From positions 1-64,000 of the forward strand of contig JAUSJX010000124.1 of the NCBI GenBank assembly GCA_030647435.1: a stretch of DNA of 64,000 nucleotides. The letters run 5' to 3'. Below are positions 52,973 through 62,245 of the stretch, piece by piece. Position 1 is the stretch's first letter, and each line of letters opens with the position of its first letter. Source of the DNA: Candidatus Rokuibacteriota bacterium (GTDB taxonomy: Bacteria > Methylomirabilota > Methylomirabilia > Rokubacteriales > CSP1-6). Below the pieces are notes generated by a model. The model saw only the letters and a program-made list of their open reading frames with translations. It was not told the DNA's origin and ran no database searches. Position numbers and translations under genes: made by a program.

Positions 52973-54124
52973 ATGGACCTGTCGCTGACGCCCGAGCAGG
53001 AAGAGCTGGTCCGAACCCTCCGCGCCTTTGCCCGCAAAGAGCTCGCTCCGCACTCGCGCGAGTGGGACAGGAGCGGCGAGTTCCCCTGGCCGGCCTGGCG
53101 CCAGATGGGCGAGCTCGGGCTTCTCGGGCTCCGCATGCCGCCCGCGTACGGCGGGCAGGATTCGGACTACATGACCTTCGGCCTGGCGATGGAGGAGATC
53201 GCGCGCGGGGATTTCGGCTGCACCTACGGCCTCCAGCTCGCCGGGCTCGCGGGAGAGATCGTGGGCGCGAACGGGACGGAGGAAATCAAGAAGCGCTGGC
53301 TGCCGCCGACGGCGCGCGGCGAGGAGGTCATCGCGCTCGCGCTGACGGAGCCCGGCGTGGGCTCGGACGCCGCGCACCTGGCCTGCCGCGCCGAGCGCGA
53401 CGGCGACGGCTACCTGATCACCGGCGAGAAGTCGGGCATCAGCCTCGCCATGGTCGCCCAGTCGGCGGTGCTGTTCGCGCGCACGGGCGCAGGAGGCGGG
53501 GCAAACGGCGTGACGGCCTTCCTCGTCCCGCTCGATCTGCCCGGCGTCTCGCGGAGCCCCCTCCGCGACATGGGCTCGCACTCGGTCGGCCGCGGCGTCC
53601 TCGCCTTCGACCACGTGCGTATCCCCGCGTCCCACCGACTCGGAGACGAAGGCCAGGGCTTCTACCAGGTGATGCGCGGTTTCGATTACAACCGCGTCGG
53701 CATCGCGCTGGCGTGTCTCGGCGTCGCCCAGGTGTCTCTCGAAGAGACCATGGCCTACGTCAAGGAGCGCCGGGCCTTCGGCAAGCCGCTCGCGACGTTC
53801 GAGGGCGTGTCGTTCAAGATCGCCGAGGCCGCGACCCACATCGACGCGTGCCGCGGCCTCTGCTACCGGGCGCTCTGGCTCGCCGACCGCGGCCAGTCGC
53901 ACACGAAGGAGTCGGCGATGACGAAGTGGTGGGCGCCGAAGCTGGCCGTCGAGACCATTCACCAGTGCCTGCTCTTCCACGGCCACTACGGCTACACCGA
54001 CGAGCTGCCCTTCGAGCAGCGCATGCGGGATGTCATCGGCCTCGAGATCGGCGACGGCACGGCCGAGGTGATGAAGACCATCGTCGCCCGCGAGCTGATG
54101 GGCCGCGAGAGCCGGCCCTACTGA
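52973..54124 (+). CDS. acyl-CoA dehydrogenase (AliB-like role possible)
   Basis: The 383-residue flavoprotein has the usual three-domain layout: N-terminal helices, LTEPGVGSDAAHLACRAERD-type FAD/substrate strand near 125, and a C-terminal helical domain with QCLLFHGHYGYTDELPFEQR, then MRDV. Length and motifs are standard for acyl-CoA dehydrogenases. In this cluster it may oxidise cyclohexanecarboxyl-CoA to the 1-ene (AliB step). The stop overlaps the next frame by CTGA. Confidence 0.87.
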   Translation: MDLSLTPEQEELVRTLRAFARKELAPHSREWDRSGEFPWPAWRQMGELGLLGLRMPPAYGGQDSDYMTFGLAMEEIARGDFGCTYGLQLAGLAGEIVGANGTEEIKKRWLPPTARGEEVIALALTEPGVGSDAAHLACRAERDGDGYLITGEKSGISLAMVAQSAVLFARTGAGGGANGVTAFLVPLDLPGVSRSPLRDMGSHSVGRGVLAFDHVRIPASHRLGDEGQGFYQVMRGFDYNRVGIALACLGVAQVSLEETMAYVKERRAFGKPLATFEGVSFKIAEAATHIDACRGLCYRALWLADRGQSHTKESAMTKWWAPKLAVETIHQCLLFHGHYGYTDELPFEQRMRDVIGLEIGDGTAEVMKTIVARELMGRESRPY

Positions 54125-55365
54125 CCGCCCCCGGCCCGCCCCGCGAAGAGCCGGTCTACCGCCCCTTCGCGCTCCTCGCTTACGCCGCCGCGGTCGGTGG
54201 CGGCGCGCCGCTGGGTCTCGCCATGCTGGCGTGGCTGTACGCGGGCGCGCCGGCCGTCGCAGTCGAGTGGCGGCTCCTCCACGCGAGTCTCCAGATCTTC
54301 GGCTTTTTCGGGACGCTCATCGTGGGCGTGGCGCACCATCTCTTCGCGCGCTTCACGGGGCGCGTCACCGCGCGGTCGGCGGTCACCCATCCGGTGCTCG
54401 CGCTCTTGCTCGCGGCCCTGGCGCTCCGCGTCGCGGGGACGTGGGGCGGCTTGCCCGCGGCGGTGCTGGCCGGCGCGGTGCTGCAGGCTCTCGCCTTTCT
54501 TGTCTTCGCGGCGTGGGTCTGGCGCTGCCTCGACCCGCCGCCGCTCGGGCCGCTCCGCCGTCATCTCGCCGCCAGCAGCGGCTGGATCGCCGCCGCGTGT
54601 CTGTGCGAGACATTCCTACGGTTGCGGGCGGTCAATGCCGGGCTGGCCGTGCCCCCGCTCGACTCGATGCGTGCCGTGCACTCGATGGCGCTCCTGGGTG
54701 GCGTCATCGGCTGGGTAACCGGGGTGCTCCTCCGCGCCGGGCCCATGTTCGCGCCCCGCTGGAATGTCCCGGCCTCGCTCGCCCGCGCGCTCCCATGGAT
54801 GCTCGGTCTCGGCGCAGCGCTTGCCTCGGCAGGCGAGTGGGCCGGCGACGGTCGGGCGGCGAGGCTTGGCGAGCTGACGGTCCTCGGATCGGTCGCGGCG
54901 ATGCTGATCGCCGGAGGGGTGCTGAGACAGGCGGGAGGGATGCTGCCCATGGTGTCGCGGAGCGCTCCAGAGTCGCGCATTTTCCGCCTGGCCGTCGCGT
55001 CCCTCGGGGCGGCGGTCGTGGGCGCGGCCGCGGGGGTCGCGATCGCTTGGGGCGGCGGCGAGGCGCATCTCCTCACGGACGCCGTGAGGCACCTCGTCGC
55101 GGTGGGCTTCCTCACCGCAGTGGCCATCGCCATGACCTTCCGCCTCATCCCCGTCCTCGAGGGCCGGGCGCTGCCGTGGCCGCGGCTCCGCGCGGTGGCC
55201 CTCTGGGCTCTCGCGGCGGGGGTCGTGCTGAGAAGCGCCGAGACCCTGCTCGGGATCGGCTGGGGGTGGATGGCTCCCGCCGTGGCCCTCTCGGGTCTCT
55301 TCGTCTGGGCGGCGGTTCTCTGCGCGGGAACAAATCTGCTCGGGGCTGTCGTGAGGAGGAGCTAG
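54121..55365 (+). CDS. NnrS-like multi-span membrane protein
   Basis: The frame after 54121 encodes about 414 residues with some 11-12 hydrophobic segments. RLLHASLQIFGFFGTLIVGV, then AHHLFARFTGRV, and later MRAVHSMALLGG and DAVRHLVAVGFLT place His residues at the ends of helices, as in NnrS-family heme/copper membrane proteins. No ATG or GTG lies near the front; a CTG at 54121 overlapping the upstream stop is the best candidate, so the start is uncertain. NnrS proteins are linked to NO stress or respiratory regulation; the role here is unknown. Confidence 0.65.
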   Translation: MTAPGPPREEPVYRPFALLAYAAAVGGGAPLGLAMLAWLYAGAPAVAVEWRLLHASLQIFGFFGTLIVGVAHHLFARFTGRVTARSAVTHPVLALLLAALALRVAGTWGGLPAAVLAGAVLQALAFLVFAAWVWRCLDPPPLGPLRRHLAASSGWIAAACLCETFLRLRAVNAGLAVPPLDSMRAVHSMALLGGVIGWVTGVLLRAGPMFAPRWNVPASLARALPWMLGLGAALASAGEWAGDGRAARLGELTVLGSVAAMLIAGGVLRQAGGMLPMVSRSAPESRIFRLAVASLGAAVVGAAAGVAIAWGGGEAHLLTDAVRHLVAVGFLTAVAIAMTFRLIPVLEGRALPWPRLRAVALWALAAGVVLRSAETLLGIGWGWMAPAVALSGLFVWAAVLCAGTNLLGAVVRRS

Positions 55366-55767
55366 ATGAGCGAAGAGAGAAGCGACCCGGGCGTGGGGCC
55401 ATTCGCGGAGCTCCTGGGGGCGCGCCGCGCCCACATGGGGGAAGGGAGCTGCCGCTTCGAGCTGACGGCGGAGTCCCGCCACCTCAACCCGTACGGCGTC
55501 GTCCACGGCGGCGTCGTGTACTCGCTCGTGGACTACGCCATGGGCGGGGCGCTGACTTCGCGGCTGACTCCAGGCGAGCGCTGCGCGACGCTCGAGATCA
55601 AGATCAACTACCTGGCCCCGGCCGGCGCCGGGCCGCTCTTCGCCGAGGCGAAGGTTGCGGATCGGACCACCCGTATCGGTGTCCTCGAGGCGCGGGTGAC
55701 GGACGGCCCGGGCCGGCTCATCGCCCTCGCCACGGGCTCCTTCTACATCCAGGGCCCCCGGCCCTAG
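55366..55767 (+). CDS. PaaI-type hotdog thioesterase
   Basis: The 133-residue hotdog protein has the PaaI-type motif N-x2-G-x2-HGG (Asn41, Gly44, His47) and Asp56 as likely catalytic residue. PaaI thioesterases hydrolyse stalled phenylacetyl-CoA and related thioesters, which fits the aromatic-acid cluster. The ATG follows the membrane gene stop directly, behind GAGGAG. Confidence 0.87.
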   Translation: MSEERSDPGVGPFAELLGARRAHMGEGSCRFELTAESRHLNPYGVVHGGVVYSLVDYAMGGALTSRLTPGERCATLEIKINYLAPAGAGPLFAEAKVADRTTRIGVLEARVTDGPGRLIALATGSFYIQGPRP

Positions 55768-55789
55768 CCCCCCCCGGAAAGGACCTTCG

Positions 55790-56257
55790 ATGATAGGACG
55801 AGTGTTGCGCTGGATTCTGCTTGGGGCGGCGCTGCTGTTCCTTGCCATCCAGGTCGCTCCCTACGGCCGCCGGCACACCAATCCGCCGGTGCAGGTCGAG
55901 CCCCGCTGGGACAGCGCCGGGACGCGGGCGCTGGCGGTGCGGGCCTGCTTCGATTGTCACAGCAACGAGACCGTCTGGCCCTGGTACTCGCACGTCGCGC
56001 CCGTCTCATGGCTGAACCAGCGCGACGTGGACAAGGGGAGGCGGAAGGTCAACTTCTCTGAGTGGGACCAGCCCCAGAAGGAGGCGCATGAGTCAGCCAA
56101 GACCGTGCGCAAGGGCAAGATGCCGCCGTGGTTCTACAACGCGATTCATCCCGATGCCCGGCTGACACCGGCCGAGGCCCAGGCCCTCAGCCAGGGTCTT
56201 GAGGCGATATTGGGCGCGCGGGGGGCCAAGAGGGCCGGCAAGGGCCACGACGACTAG
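55790..56257 (+). CDS. haem-binding-domain protein, one CXXCH
   Basis: The 155-residue protein has an N-terminal membrane segment and the motif RACFDCHSNETVWPWYSHVA, then PVSWL, typical of the small haem_bd family that carries one c-type heme. GGAAAGGACC precedes the ATG. These proteins are membrane-anchored in the periplasm and of unknown function. It lies between the thioesterase and TetR genes. Confidence 0.87.
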   Translation: MIGRVLRWILLGAALLFLAIQVAPYGRRHTNPPVQVEPRWDSAGTRALAVRACFDCHSNETVWPWYSHVAPVSWLNQRDVDKGRRKVNFSEWDQPQKEAHESAKTVRKGKMPPWFYNAIHPDARLTPAEAQALSQGLEAILGARGAKRAGKGHDD

Positions 56258-56329
56258 TGCGGATGCACTAGAAAAATGAGGCGTCCGGCCGATTCCCAAG
56301 CCTGACCGAACCGCTTAGTGTAACGGCCA

Positions 56330-56347
56330 ACCGAACAATCGTTCGGT
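56330..56347. promoter_or_regulatory. TetR-type operator
   Basis: ACCGAAC and GTTCGGT form a perfect 7-bp inverted repeat around AATC, ending at the ribosome binding site of the TetR gene at 56360. A further half-site, ACCGAACC, lies at about 56305. Location and form fit autoregulation by the adjacent TetR protein, which would also control the bcr-pad genes downstream. Confidence 0.65.
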
Positions 56348-56359
56348 AGGAGGTTCGGG

Positions 56360-56980
56360 ATGGCGATCGGCGAGCGGTACGAAGGCATCCTGAAGGCGGC
56401 GTGCGACGTGATCGCGCGGCGGGGCTTCCACCAGGCCTCGATCCGCGAGATCGCCCGCGCCGCGGGGCTCTCGCTGGCAGGGCTCTATCACTACGTCGGC
56501 GGCAAGGAGGAGCTGCTCTTCCTCGTCCTCGACCGCTCGCTCGACCGCTTGATCGAAGAGCTCGACGACGCGCTCGCCGAGGCGCGCACGCCGGAGCTCA
56601 GGCTGCTCGCGCTGATCCGCACCCACTTCGGCTTCGGCTTCCGCCACGCCGCCGCGCTCAAGATCATCAACCGCGACTGGGAGCTGCTCTCCGGGCCGCG
56701 GCGCGACGAGATTTCGGCCAAGCGGCAGTCGTATCTCACGCGGGGCCTGGCGGTCCTGCGCGAGCTCGACCCCCACGGCCGCTCGGGCGACGAGCTGCTG
56801 TCGGCGACCAATCTCCTCCTCGGCATGCTCAACGGCATCGCAACCCGCCCCTTCGTGCGGTCGCCCGAGGACGCCCGGACGCTCGCGGCCGAGGTGGGGG
56901 CGCTCTTCCTCTACGGCTTCCTCGAGGCCACTCCCCGCAGTGCCGACCTCCAGGCCGCCGACATCAGGAGGCCGGCATGA
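56360..56980 (+). CDS. TetR-family regulator of the aromatic reductase cluster
   Basis: The 206-residue protein has an N-terminal TetR helix-turn-helix (HQASIREIARAAGLSLAGLY, then HYVGGKEELLF) and a helical ligand domain of usual length. AGGAGG precedes the ATG. Its stop overlaps the next start (ATGA), so it is co-transcribed with the BcrC-like gene. The ligand is probably an acyl-CoA, as for FadR/PaaR-like TetR proteins, by inference. Confidence 0.9.
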   Translation: MAIGERYEGILKAACDVIARRGFHQASIREIARAAGLSLAGLYHYVGGKEELLFLVLDRSLDRLIEELDDALAEARTPELRLLALIRTHFGFGFRHAAALKIINRDWELLSGPRRDEISAKRQSYLTRGLAVLRELDPHGRSGDELLSATNLLLGMLNGIATRPFVRSPEDARTLAAEVGALFLYGFLEATPRSADLQAADIRRPA

Positions 56981-58131
56981 CGGCTGACCAGGTCCTCGCA
57001 GAGTGTCGGGAGCTCGTGGCCCAGCCAATCGGCGCCGCCGCGGAGCGGTGGAAGGCGCAGCACCCCGACGGGCGGGCCGTGGCCTCCTACCCCGTCTGGG
57101 CGCCGGTCGAGATCATCCACGCGGCCGGGATGCTGCCGCTGGCGTTCCTGGGCGGCGGCACCTCCGTCGAGCTGACGCACGCCGACGCGCGCTTCCAGTC
57201 CTTCGTCTGCTCCATCGCCAAGTCGAGCCTGGAGCTGGGCTTCCAGGGGCTCTGCAAGGGTGTGGACGGCTTCGTCTTCTCCAACATCTGCGACGTCGCC
57301 CGCAACCTCTCGAGCATCTACCAGCGCAACTTCGGCGACGTCCTGGTCGAATACCTCCACCTGCCTCAGAACTCGACCTCGCCCGCCGTCGCGGCCTACA
57401 TGGCCGCGGAGCTCAAGCGCCTCGCGGCGCGCTTCGAGGACGCCTGGGGCCTCCGGGTGACGCCGACGGCGCTCGCCAAGAGCATCGAGACCTTCAACAC
57501 GCTCCGCACCGGCATCCGGGCGCTGTACGCCCTGAGGATCGCCGAGCCCCAGAAGCTCTCGACGGTGGAGCTCTACACCGCGCTCCGCGCGCTGACCATG
57601 GCGCCGCCCGAGGACGGCATCGCCTGGGTGAACGCGCTCCTCGAGGACATCCCGCGGCGGAGCGCGCGACAGCGCGACGGGCTGCGAGTGGTGATCGAGG
57701 GCGCCTTCTGCGAGCAGCCGCCGCTGGGGCTCCTCGAGGTGCTGGAAGAGGCCGGCTGCTACGTGGTCGAGGACGACCTCATGCTCGGCTGGCGCTGGTT
57801 CACCTCCGACGTGGCCACCGACGGCGACCCGTTCGCTCGGCTCGGGGCGGCCTACGTGGATCAGGCCGTGCCGTCCTCGACGAGGCACGAGGGCCGGGAG
57901 CACCGCTCGACCGGTCTCCTCGAGAAGGTGCGCCGCGCGCGCGCCGACGCGGTCATCTTCATGCCGGCCAAGTTCTGCGAGCCCGCGCTTTTCGACTACG
58001 TGCTGATGAAGCAGGGGCTCGAGAAGGCGGGCGTGCCGCATCTCCTGGTCGAATTCGAGGAAAAGATGTGGACCTTCGAGCGCACCCGGAACGAGATCGA
58101 AACCTTCGTCGAATCCATGCTCTTTGACTGA
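56977..58131 (+). CDS. benzoyl-CoA reductase/2-hydroxyacyl-CoA dehydratase subunit, BcrC-like
   Basis: The 384-residue protein belongs to the family of 2-hydroxyglutaryl-CoA dehydratase D subunits and BcrB/BcrC. It has conserved Cys in FVCSIAKSSLELGFQGLC and SNICDVARNL, and a C-terminal DAVIFMPAKFCEPALFDYVL segment. Length is that of BcrC. AGGAGG precedes the ATG. With the protein at 58236 it should form the [4Fe-4S] catalytic half of an ATP-driven aromatic-ring reductase. A non-aromatic dehydratase is the main alternative. Confidence 0.83.
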   Translation: MTADQVLAECRELVAQPIGAAAERWKAQHPDGRAVASYPVWAPVEIIHAAGMLPLAFLGGGTSVELTHADARFQSFVCSIAKSSLELGFQGLCKGVDGFVFSNICDVARNLSSIYQRNFGDVLVEYLHLPQNSTSPAVAAYMAAELKRLAARFEDAWGLRVTPTALAKSIETFNTLRTGIRALYALRIAEPQKLSTVELYTALRALTMAPPEDGIAWVNALLEDIPRRSARQRDGLRVVIEGAFCEQPPLGLLEVLEEAGCYVVEDDLMLGWRWFTSDVATDGDPFARLGAAYVDQAVPSSTRHEGREHRSTGLLEKVRRARADAVIFMPAKFCEPALFDYVLMKQGLEKAGVPHLLVEFEEKMWTFERTRNEIETFVESMLFD

Positions 58132-58134
58132 TCA

Positions 58135-58219
58135 CCCTCACCCCGACCCTCTCCCTCGACAAGGGAGAGGGGGCCCCTCAGTTACCCTCTCCCCTGTGGG
58201 GAGAGGGTAAGGGTGAGGG
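58135..58219. repeat. nested palindromic repeat between bcrC- and bcrB-like genes
   Basis: CCCTCTCCCT/AGGGAGAGGG (58147-58171) and TACCCTCTCCCC/GGGGAGAGGGTA (58183-58209) are two perfect hairpins, enclosed by CCCTCACCC (58135) and GGGTGAGGG (58211). Such CCCTC...GAGGG blocks are common dispersed repeats in GC-rich genomes. It may attenuate transcription or protect mRNA between the two genes. Confidence 0.6.
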
Positions 58220-58235
58220 GGGAAGGAGACGGTGT

Positions 58236-59501
58236 ATGGCGACTGCGGTGACGGAGCGGCAGTACCAGGGCCAGGTGCACGAGCACTCGCGGCGGCTCAT
58301 GTCCGCGTGGATGGACGAGCTCGGCCGCGCCGAAGCCGAGGGCGTGCCGACGGGCGCGCTCATGATCTCCGGGAACTGCGTGGAGCTCCTGCGCGCCTGC
58401 CACATCTTGCCGATGTTCCCCGAGGTGACAGCGCTCCAGGCCGCAATCCGGAAGAAGTCGCTGCCGCTGATCCTCAAGGCGGAGCAGGCGGGTTACTCCA
58501 GCGACAACTGCGCCTACGTCAAGGCCGACATCGGCCTGTTCCTCGACGGCGGCATGGGACCGGGCAAGCCCATCCCGTTCCCGACCATCACCGTGTGCAA
58601 CTACGTCGGCTGCAACGTGTACGTCAAGTGGTTCGAGCATCTGGCCGACCTCTCGGGATCAAAATTGTTCATGCTGGACGTCCCGTTCTGCCGGACCGCT
58701 CAGCCGAGCGCGGCCGACATCCAGTACGTGGTCGCCCAGCTCAAGGAGCTGATCGCGCTCTGCGAGTCGGTGTCCGGGAAGAAGTTCGACATCGACGAGC
58801 TGCGCGAGATCCTCGCCTACGCCGCGCGGGCCGAGGAGGGTTACGCGCGCTCCAAGGAGCTCTGCAAGCGCCATCCGGCGCCCTTCGACGCCTACTTCGA
58901 CGCCATCAACATGATGGGCCCGATCAACGTACTGCGCGGCATGCGGGAAGGCGCCGAGTTCTTCGACGCGGCGGTCGCCGAGTTCGAGAGCCTGGTCGCC
59001 CAGGGGCACGGACCGCTGTCGGAGGAGCGATTCCGCACCGTGGTCGAGGGACCGCCGCCCTACCCCTTCTACAGGAACTTCCGGAACCTCTTCGCCAAGT
59101 GGGGCGCCGTCGCGGTCCAGTCCACGTATTCCACCGTGGGCGGCATCTGGGAGTGGGGGTTCCGGCACGACCCCAGGCGCCCGCTGGAGTCGATCGCCGA
59201 GCAGATGATGACCGAGAACCTGACCAACCGGTCCATCGTCGCACGCTACGCGCAGATCAAGCGCTACGTGGAGGAGTGGGAGGCCGACGCGCTCATCATC
59301 CACTCGATCAAGTCCTGCCGGCTCTTCTCCGCCGGGCAGGGGGACATGCGCGACTACTTCACCCGCGAGCTTGGTGTCCCGACGCTCATGGTCGAGTCCG
59401 ATCTCGAGGACCCCCGCTACTACGCCGAGGCCCAGATCAAGAACCGCATCGACGCGTTTTTCGAATCGCTCGAGCATAAAAAGGTGGTCGCGGGGAGATG
59501 A
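58236..59501 (+). CDS. benzoyl-CoA reductase/2-hydroxyacyl-CoA dehydratase subunit, BcrB-like
   Basis: The 421-residue protein has Cys in SGNCVELLRACHILPMFPEV, AGYSSDNCAYVKADIG and TVCNYVGCNVYVKWFEHLA, matching BcrB and the dehydratase family, which share iron-sulfur clusters between subunits. Length fits BcrB. GGAGAC precedes the ATG. Its stop overlaps the PadB-like start (ATGA), so the reductase and oxidoreductase genes are coupled. Confidence 0.85.
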   Translation: MATAVTERQYQGQVHEHSRRLMSAWMDELGRAEAEGVPTGALMISGNCVELLRACHILPMFPEVTALQAAIRKKSLPLILKAEQAGYSSDNCAYVKADIGLFLDGGMGPGKPIPFPTITVCNYVGCNVYVKWFEHLADLSGSKLFMLDVPFCRTAQPSAADIQYVVAQLKELIALCESVSGKKFDIDELREILAYAARAEEGYARSKELCKRHPAPFDAYFDAINMMGPINVLRGMREGAEFFDAAVAEFESLVAQGHGPLSEERFRTVVEGPPPYPFYRNFRNLFAKWGAVAVQSTYSTVGGIWEWGFRHDPRRPLESIAEQMMTENLTNRSIVARYAQIKRYVEEWEADALIIHSIKSCRLFSAGQGDMRDYFTRELGVPTLMVESDLEDPRYYAEAQIKNRIDAFFESLEHKKVVAGR

Positions 59502-62245
59502 GCACTACCGAGCGGATCCCGACCTACTGCTACCAGTGCGTGGCGGGCCCTGACCTGCTCAAGGTCGTGGTCCGCGACGGCGTGGCCGTGGGCGTCGAGC
59601 CCAACTGCGACATGGCCGACACGCATCCGGCGGGCGGCAAGGTCTGCGTCCGCGCCTACGGCCTCGTCCAGAAGGTCTACAATCCCGCGCGCATCCAGAC
59701 GCCGCTCCGCCGGACCAATCCGAAGAAGGCGCGCGGCGAAGACCCGGGATGGGAGCCCATCTCGTGGGACGAGGCCCTCGGCCTCCTCGCGGGCAAGCTC
59801 AACGGCATCCGAGCCACGGGCCTCACCGACGCGAGCGGCTACCCGAGGCTCGCCGTCACCTTCGGCTCAGGCGGCATCGCGCCGGCCTATCTCGGCACCT
59901 TCGCCGCGCTGCTGGCGGCGTGGGGGCCCGTGGATCAGGGCATCGGCAGCGGGCAGGGCGTCAAGTGCTACCACTCCGAGCATCTCTACGGCGAGTTCTG
60001 GCACCGCGCCTTCACGGTGGCCGCCGACATGCCGCGCTGCGACTACGTCCTGTCCTTCGGCTACAACGGCGACGCCTCGGGCGGCGTCACCGGCGTCTTC
60101 CGCCACGCCGAGGCGCGGGCGCGGGGGCTTCACTGGGTGCAGCTCGAGCCTCACATGTCGATCACGGCGGCGGGGGCGCAGGAGTGGGTGCCCGTCAAGC
60201 CCAAGACCGACGCGGCCGTGCTCTTCGCCCTGATGCACTCGATCCTCCTGGAGCACGACTGGCGCGTGGTCTGCGACGTGGCGTTCCTCGAGCGGATGAC
60301 GAGCTCGCCGTACCTCGTCGGGCCCGGCGGCTACTACCTGCGCGACCCCGAGAGCGGCAAGCCGCTCGTCTGGGATCTCGACCTCGGGCGCCCCCTGCCG
60401 TTCGACGATCCGCGCTGCACCCGGCCGGCCATGGAGGGCGGGTACATCGCGGCGGGGGTTGAGATCGGCGCCGACGGCGCGCGGCGGAGCGTGAGCGATC
60501 GCGTCAAACCCGCCTTCCAGCTGCTGCTCGAACACGTCCGGCCCTATACGCCGGAGTGGGCGGCCGGGATCGCCGACGTGCCCGCGGCAACGATCAGGCG
60601 GATCGCCGCCGAGTACCTCGATCACTCCAAGGTAGGCGCCACCATCGAGATCGACGGCATCACCTATCCTCACCGGCCGGTGGCCGTGCTCCTCGGCAAG
60701 ACGGTGACGAACGGCTGGGGCGGCTACGAATGCTGCTGGGCGCGGACCATGCTGGCGGCGCTCGTCGGCGCGCTCGAGGTGCCCGGCGGCATCCTCGGCA
60801 CCACGGTCAGGCTCAACCGGCCCGCGCAGAACCGGCTCGACTCGGTCAAGCCCGGGCCCGACGGCTTCATGGAGCAGCCGCTCAACGCGACGGGCAAGGA
60901 CACGTGGAAGGGCTCCCCGCACATTCGCAACGCGTACCGCACCCTCGTGCCGCTGGCCGGCAACTCGCCGTGGTCGGCGGCGCTCGGCCCGGCGCATCTG
61001 CCGTGGCTCTTCATGGACAGCCCGCCGGAGCACTGGCCGGCGCCGACCCTGCCGGACGTGTGGATCATCTACCGGACCAACCCGGCCGTGTCTAACTGGG
61101 AGACGGGGCGCATCGAGCGGGAGCTCGAGCGCTTCCCCTTCGTCGCCGCCTTCGCCTACACGCAGGACGAGACCAACTGGTACGCCGACCTCCTGCTGCC
61201 GGAAGCGACCGACCTCGAGTCGCTCCAGCTGTACAGGGTCGGCGGCACCAAATACATCGAGCAGTACTGGCAGCATTCGGGCTGGGCGCTCCGGCAGCCG
61301 GCGGTCGCCTCGCCGTGCGACGTCCGCGACCTCACCGACGTCGCCACGGAGCTGGCGGCCCGCACCGATCTCCTGCCCGAGTACCTCGCTGCAATCAACC
61401 GCGGCTCGGGCACGACGGTGCCGCTCAAGGGCGTGGGCTACGACTATGCCTTTCCTGGCACCGGCACCGGCACCGGCACCGGCACCGGCGCGACGCTGCC
61501 CGTGGCGGCCGAGATCTGGGATCGCGTGTGCCGCGCGGCGACGCGCTCGCTGACCGGCGGCGCCGAGGAGCGCGACCTCGAGTGGTTCAAGCGCCACGGC
61601 GCCTTCTTCGTGCCGTTCGCGACCAAGCAGTACTTCCTGCACTCGACCATGGTCGCCAAGGGCCTCCGCTACGAGCTGCCCTACCAGGAGCGGATCAAGC
61701 GCATGGGCGAGGAGTTGGGGGCGCGGCTGCACGAGCGGGAAATCACGTGGTGGGACGTCCAGCTCGAGGAGTACCAGCCGCTGCCGAAGTGGAAGGACTT
61801 CCCGGGCATCTGGCTGGGCTCGGCGGAGATCCACGGGAAAAACGGGCGCGACTTCCCGTTCTGGCTGCTGACGAGCCGCAGCATGCAGTACTCCTGGGGC
61901 TCCAACGTCTCGCTGCCGATCATGGCCGACGTGGCGCGCCACGTGCGCGGCCACTTCGGCGTCATGCTCAACCGGGGCGCCGCGCGGCGGCTCGGCATCG
62001 CCGAGGGCGACCTGATCGAGGTCGAGTCGCCGACGGGCAAGACGCAGGGGCGCGCCATCCTGCGCGAGGGCGTCAGGCCCGACGTGGCCGTGATCCTCCA
62101 GCAGTTCGGCAACTGGGCGACGCCCTTCGCCCGCGACCTCGGGATGCCCAACCTGAACCAGGTGGCGAGCATGGACCTGGCGCTGACCGACGCGACGGGT
62201 TCCGGCGCCGACCTGGTCCCGGTGGCTATCCGGAGGGCGTCGTAA
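59498..62245 (+). CDS. phenylacetyl-CoA:acceptor oxidoreductase-like molybdenum subunit (PadB-like)
   Basis: The 915-residue protein belongs to the DMSO reductase superfamily. Its start resembles PadB of Thauera/Aromatoleum: TYCYQCVAGPDLL, then GGKVCVRAYGLVQKVYNPAR, with GSGQGVKCYHSEHLYGEFWH (Cys157, candidate Mo ligand). The iron-sulfur site has Cys11, Cys14 and Cys50, but the third position is Pro18/Asp19 instead of Cys. No Tat signal is present, so it faces the cytoplasm. PadBCD oxidises phenylacetyl-CoA to phenylglyoxylate with quinones. The two genes that follow encode the expected PadC and PadD partners. Assignment is from remembered motifs. Confidence 0.75.
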   Translation: MSTTERIPTYCYQCVAGPDLLKVVVRDGVAVGVEPNCDMADTHPAGGKVCVRAYGLVQKVYNPARIQTPLRRTNPKKARGEDPGWEPISWDEALGLLAGKLNGIRATGLTDASGYPRLAVTFGSGGIAPAYLGTFAALLAAWGPVDQGIGSGQGVKCYHSEHLYGEFWHRAFTVAADMPRCDYVLSFGYNGDASGGVTGVFRHAEARARGLHWVQLEPHMSITAAGAQEWVPVKPKTDAAVLFALMHSILLEHDWRVVCDVAFLERMTSSPYLVGPGGYYLRDPESGKPLVWDLDLGRPLPFDDPRCTRPAMEGGYIAAGVEIGADGARRSVSDRVKPAFQLLLEHVRPYTPEWAAGIADVPAATIRRIAAEYLDHSKVGATIEIDGITYPHRPVAVLLGKTVTNGWGGYECCWARTMLAALVGALEVPGGILGTTVRLNRPAQNRLDSVKPGPDGFMEQPLNATGKDTWKGSPHIRNAYRTLVPLAGNSPWSAALGPAHLPWLFMDSPPEHWPAPTLPDVWIIYRTNPAVSNWETGRIERELERFPFVAAFAYTQDETNWYADLLLPEATDLESLQLYRVGGTKYIEQYWQHSGWALRQPAVASPCDVRDLTDVATELAARTDLLPEYLAAINRGSGTTVPLKGVGYDYAFPGTGTGTGTGTGATLPVAAEIWDRVCRAATRSLTGGAEERDLEWFKRHGAFFVPFATKQYFLHSTMVAKGLRYELPYQERIKRMGEELGARLHEREITWWDVQLEEYQPLPKWKDFPGIWLGSAEIHGKNGRDFPFWLLTSRSMQYSWGSNVSLPIMADVARHVRGHFGVMLNRGAARRLGIAEGDLIEVESPTGKTQGRAILREGVRPDVAVILQQFGNWATPFARDLGMPNLNQVASMDLALTDATGSGADLVPVAIRRAS
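61457..61486 (+). repeat. GGCACC hexamer repeated five times inside the PadB-like gene
   Basis: Five tandem GGCACC units encode a Gly-Thr run near residue 655 of the PadB-like protein, followed by GGCGCG. The unit keeps the reading frame, so copy changes would only alter loop length. It looks like a flexible linker or a slippage-prone tract. Confidence 0.8.

Noticed and set aside
59867-61954. Long minus-strand frame opposite the PadB-like gene, and similar long antisense frames elsewhere
   Set aside because: High GC content yields long open frames opposite real genes. These lack family motifs and ribosome binding sites, while the sense frames have clear motifs.
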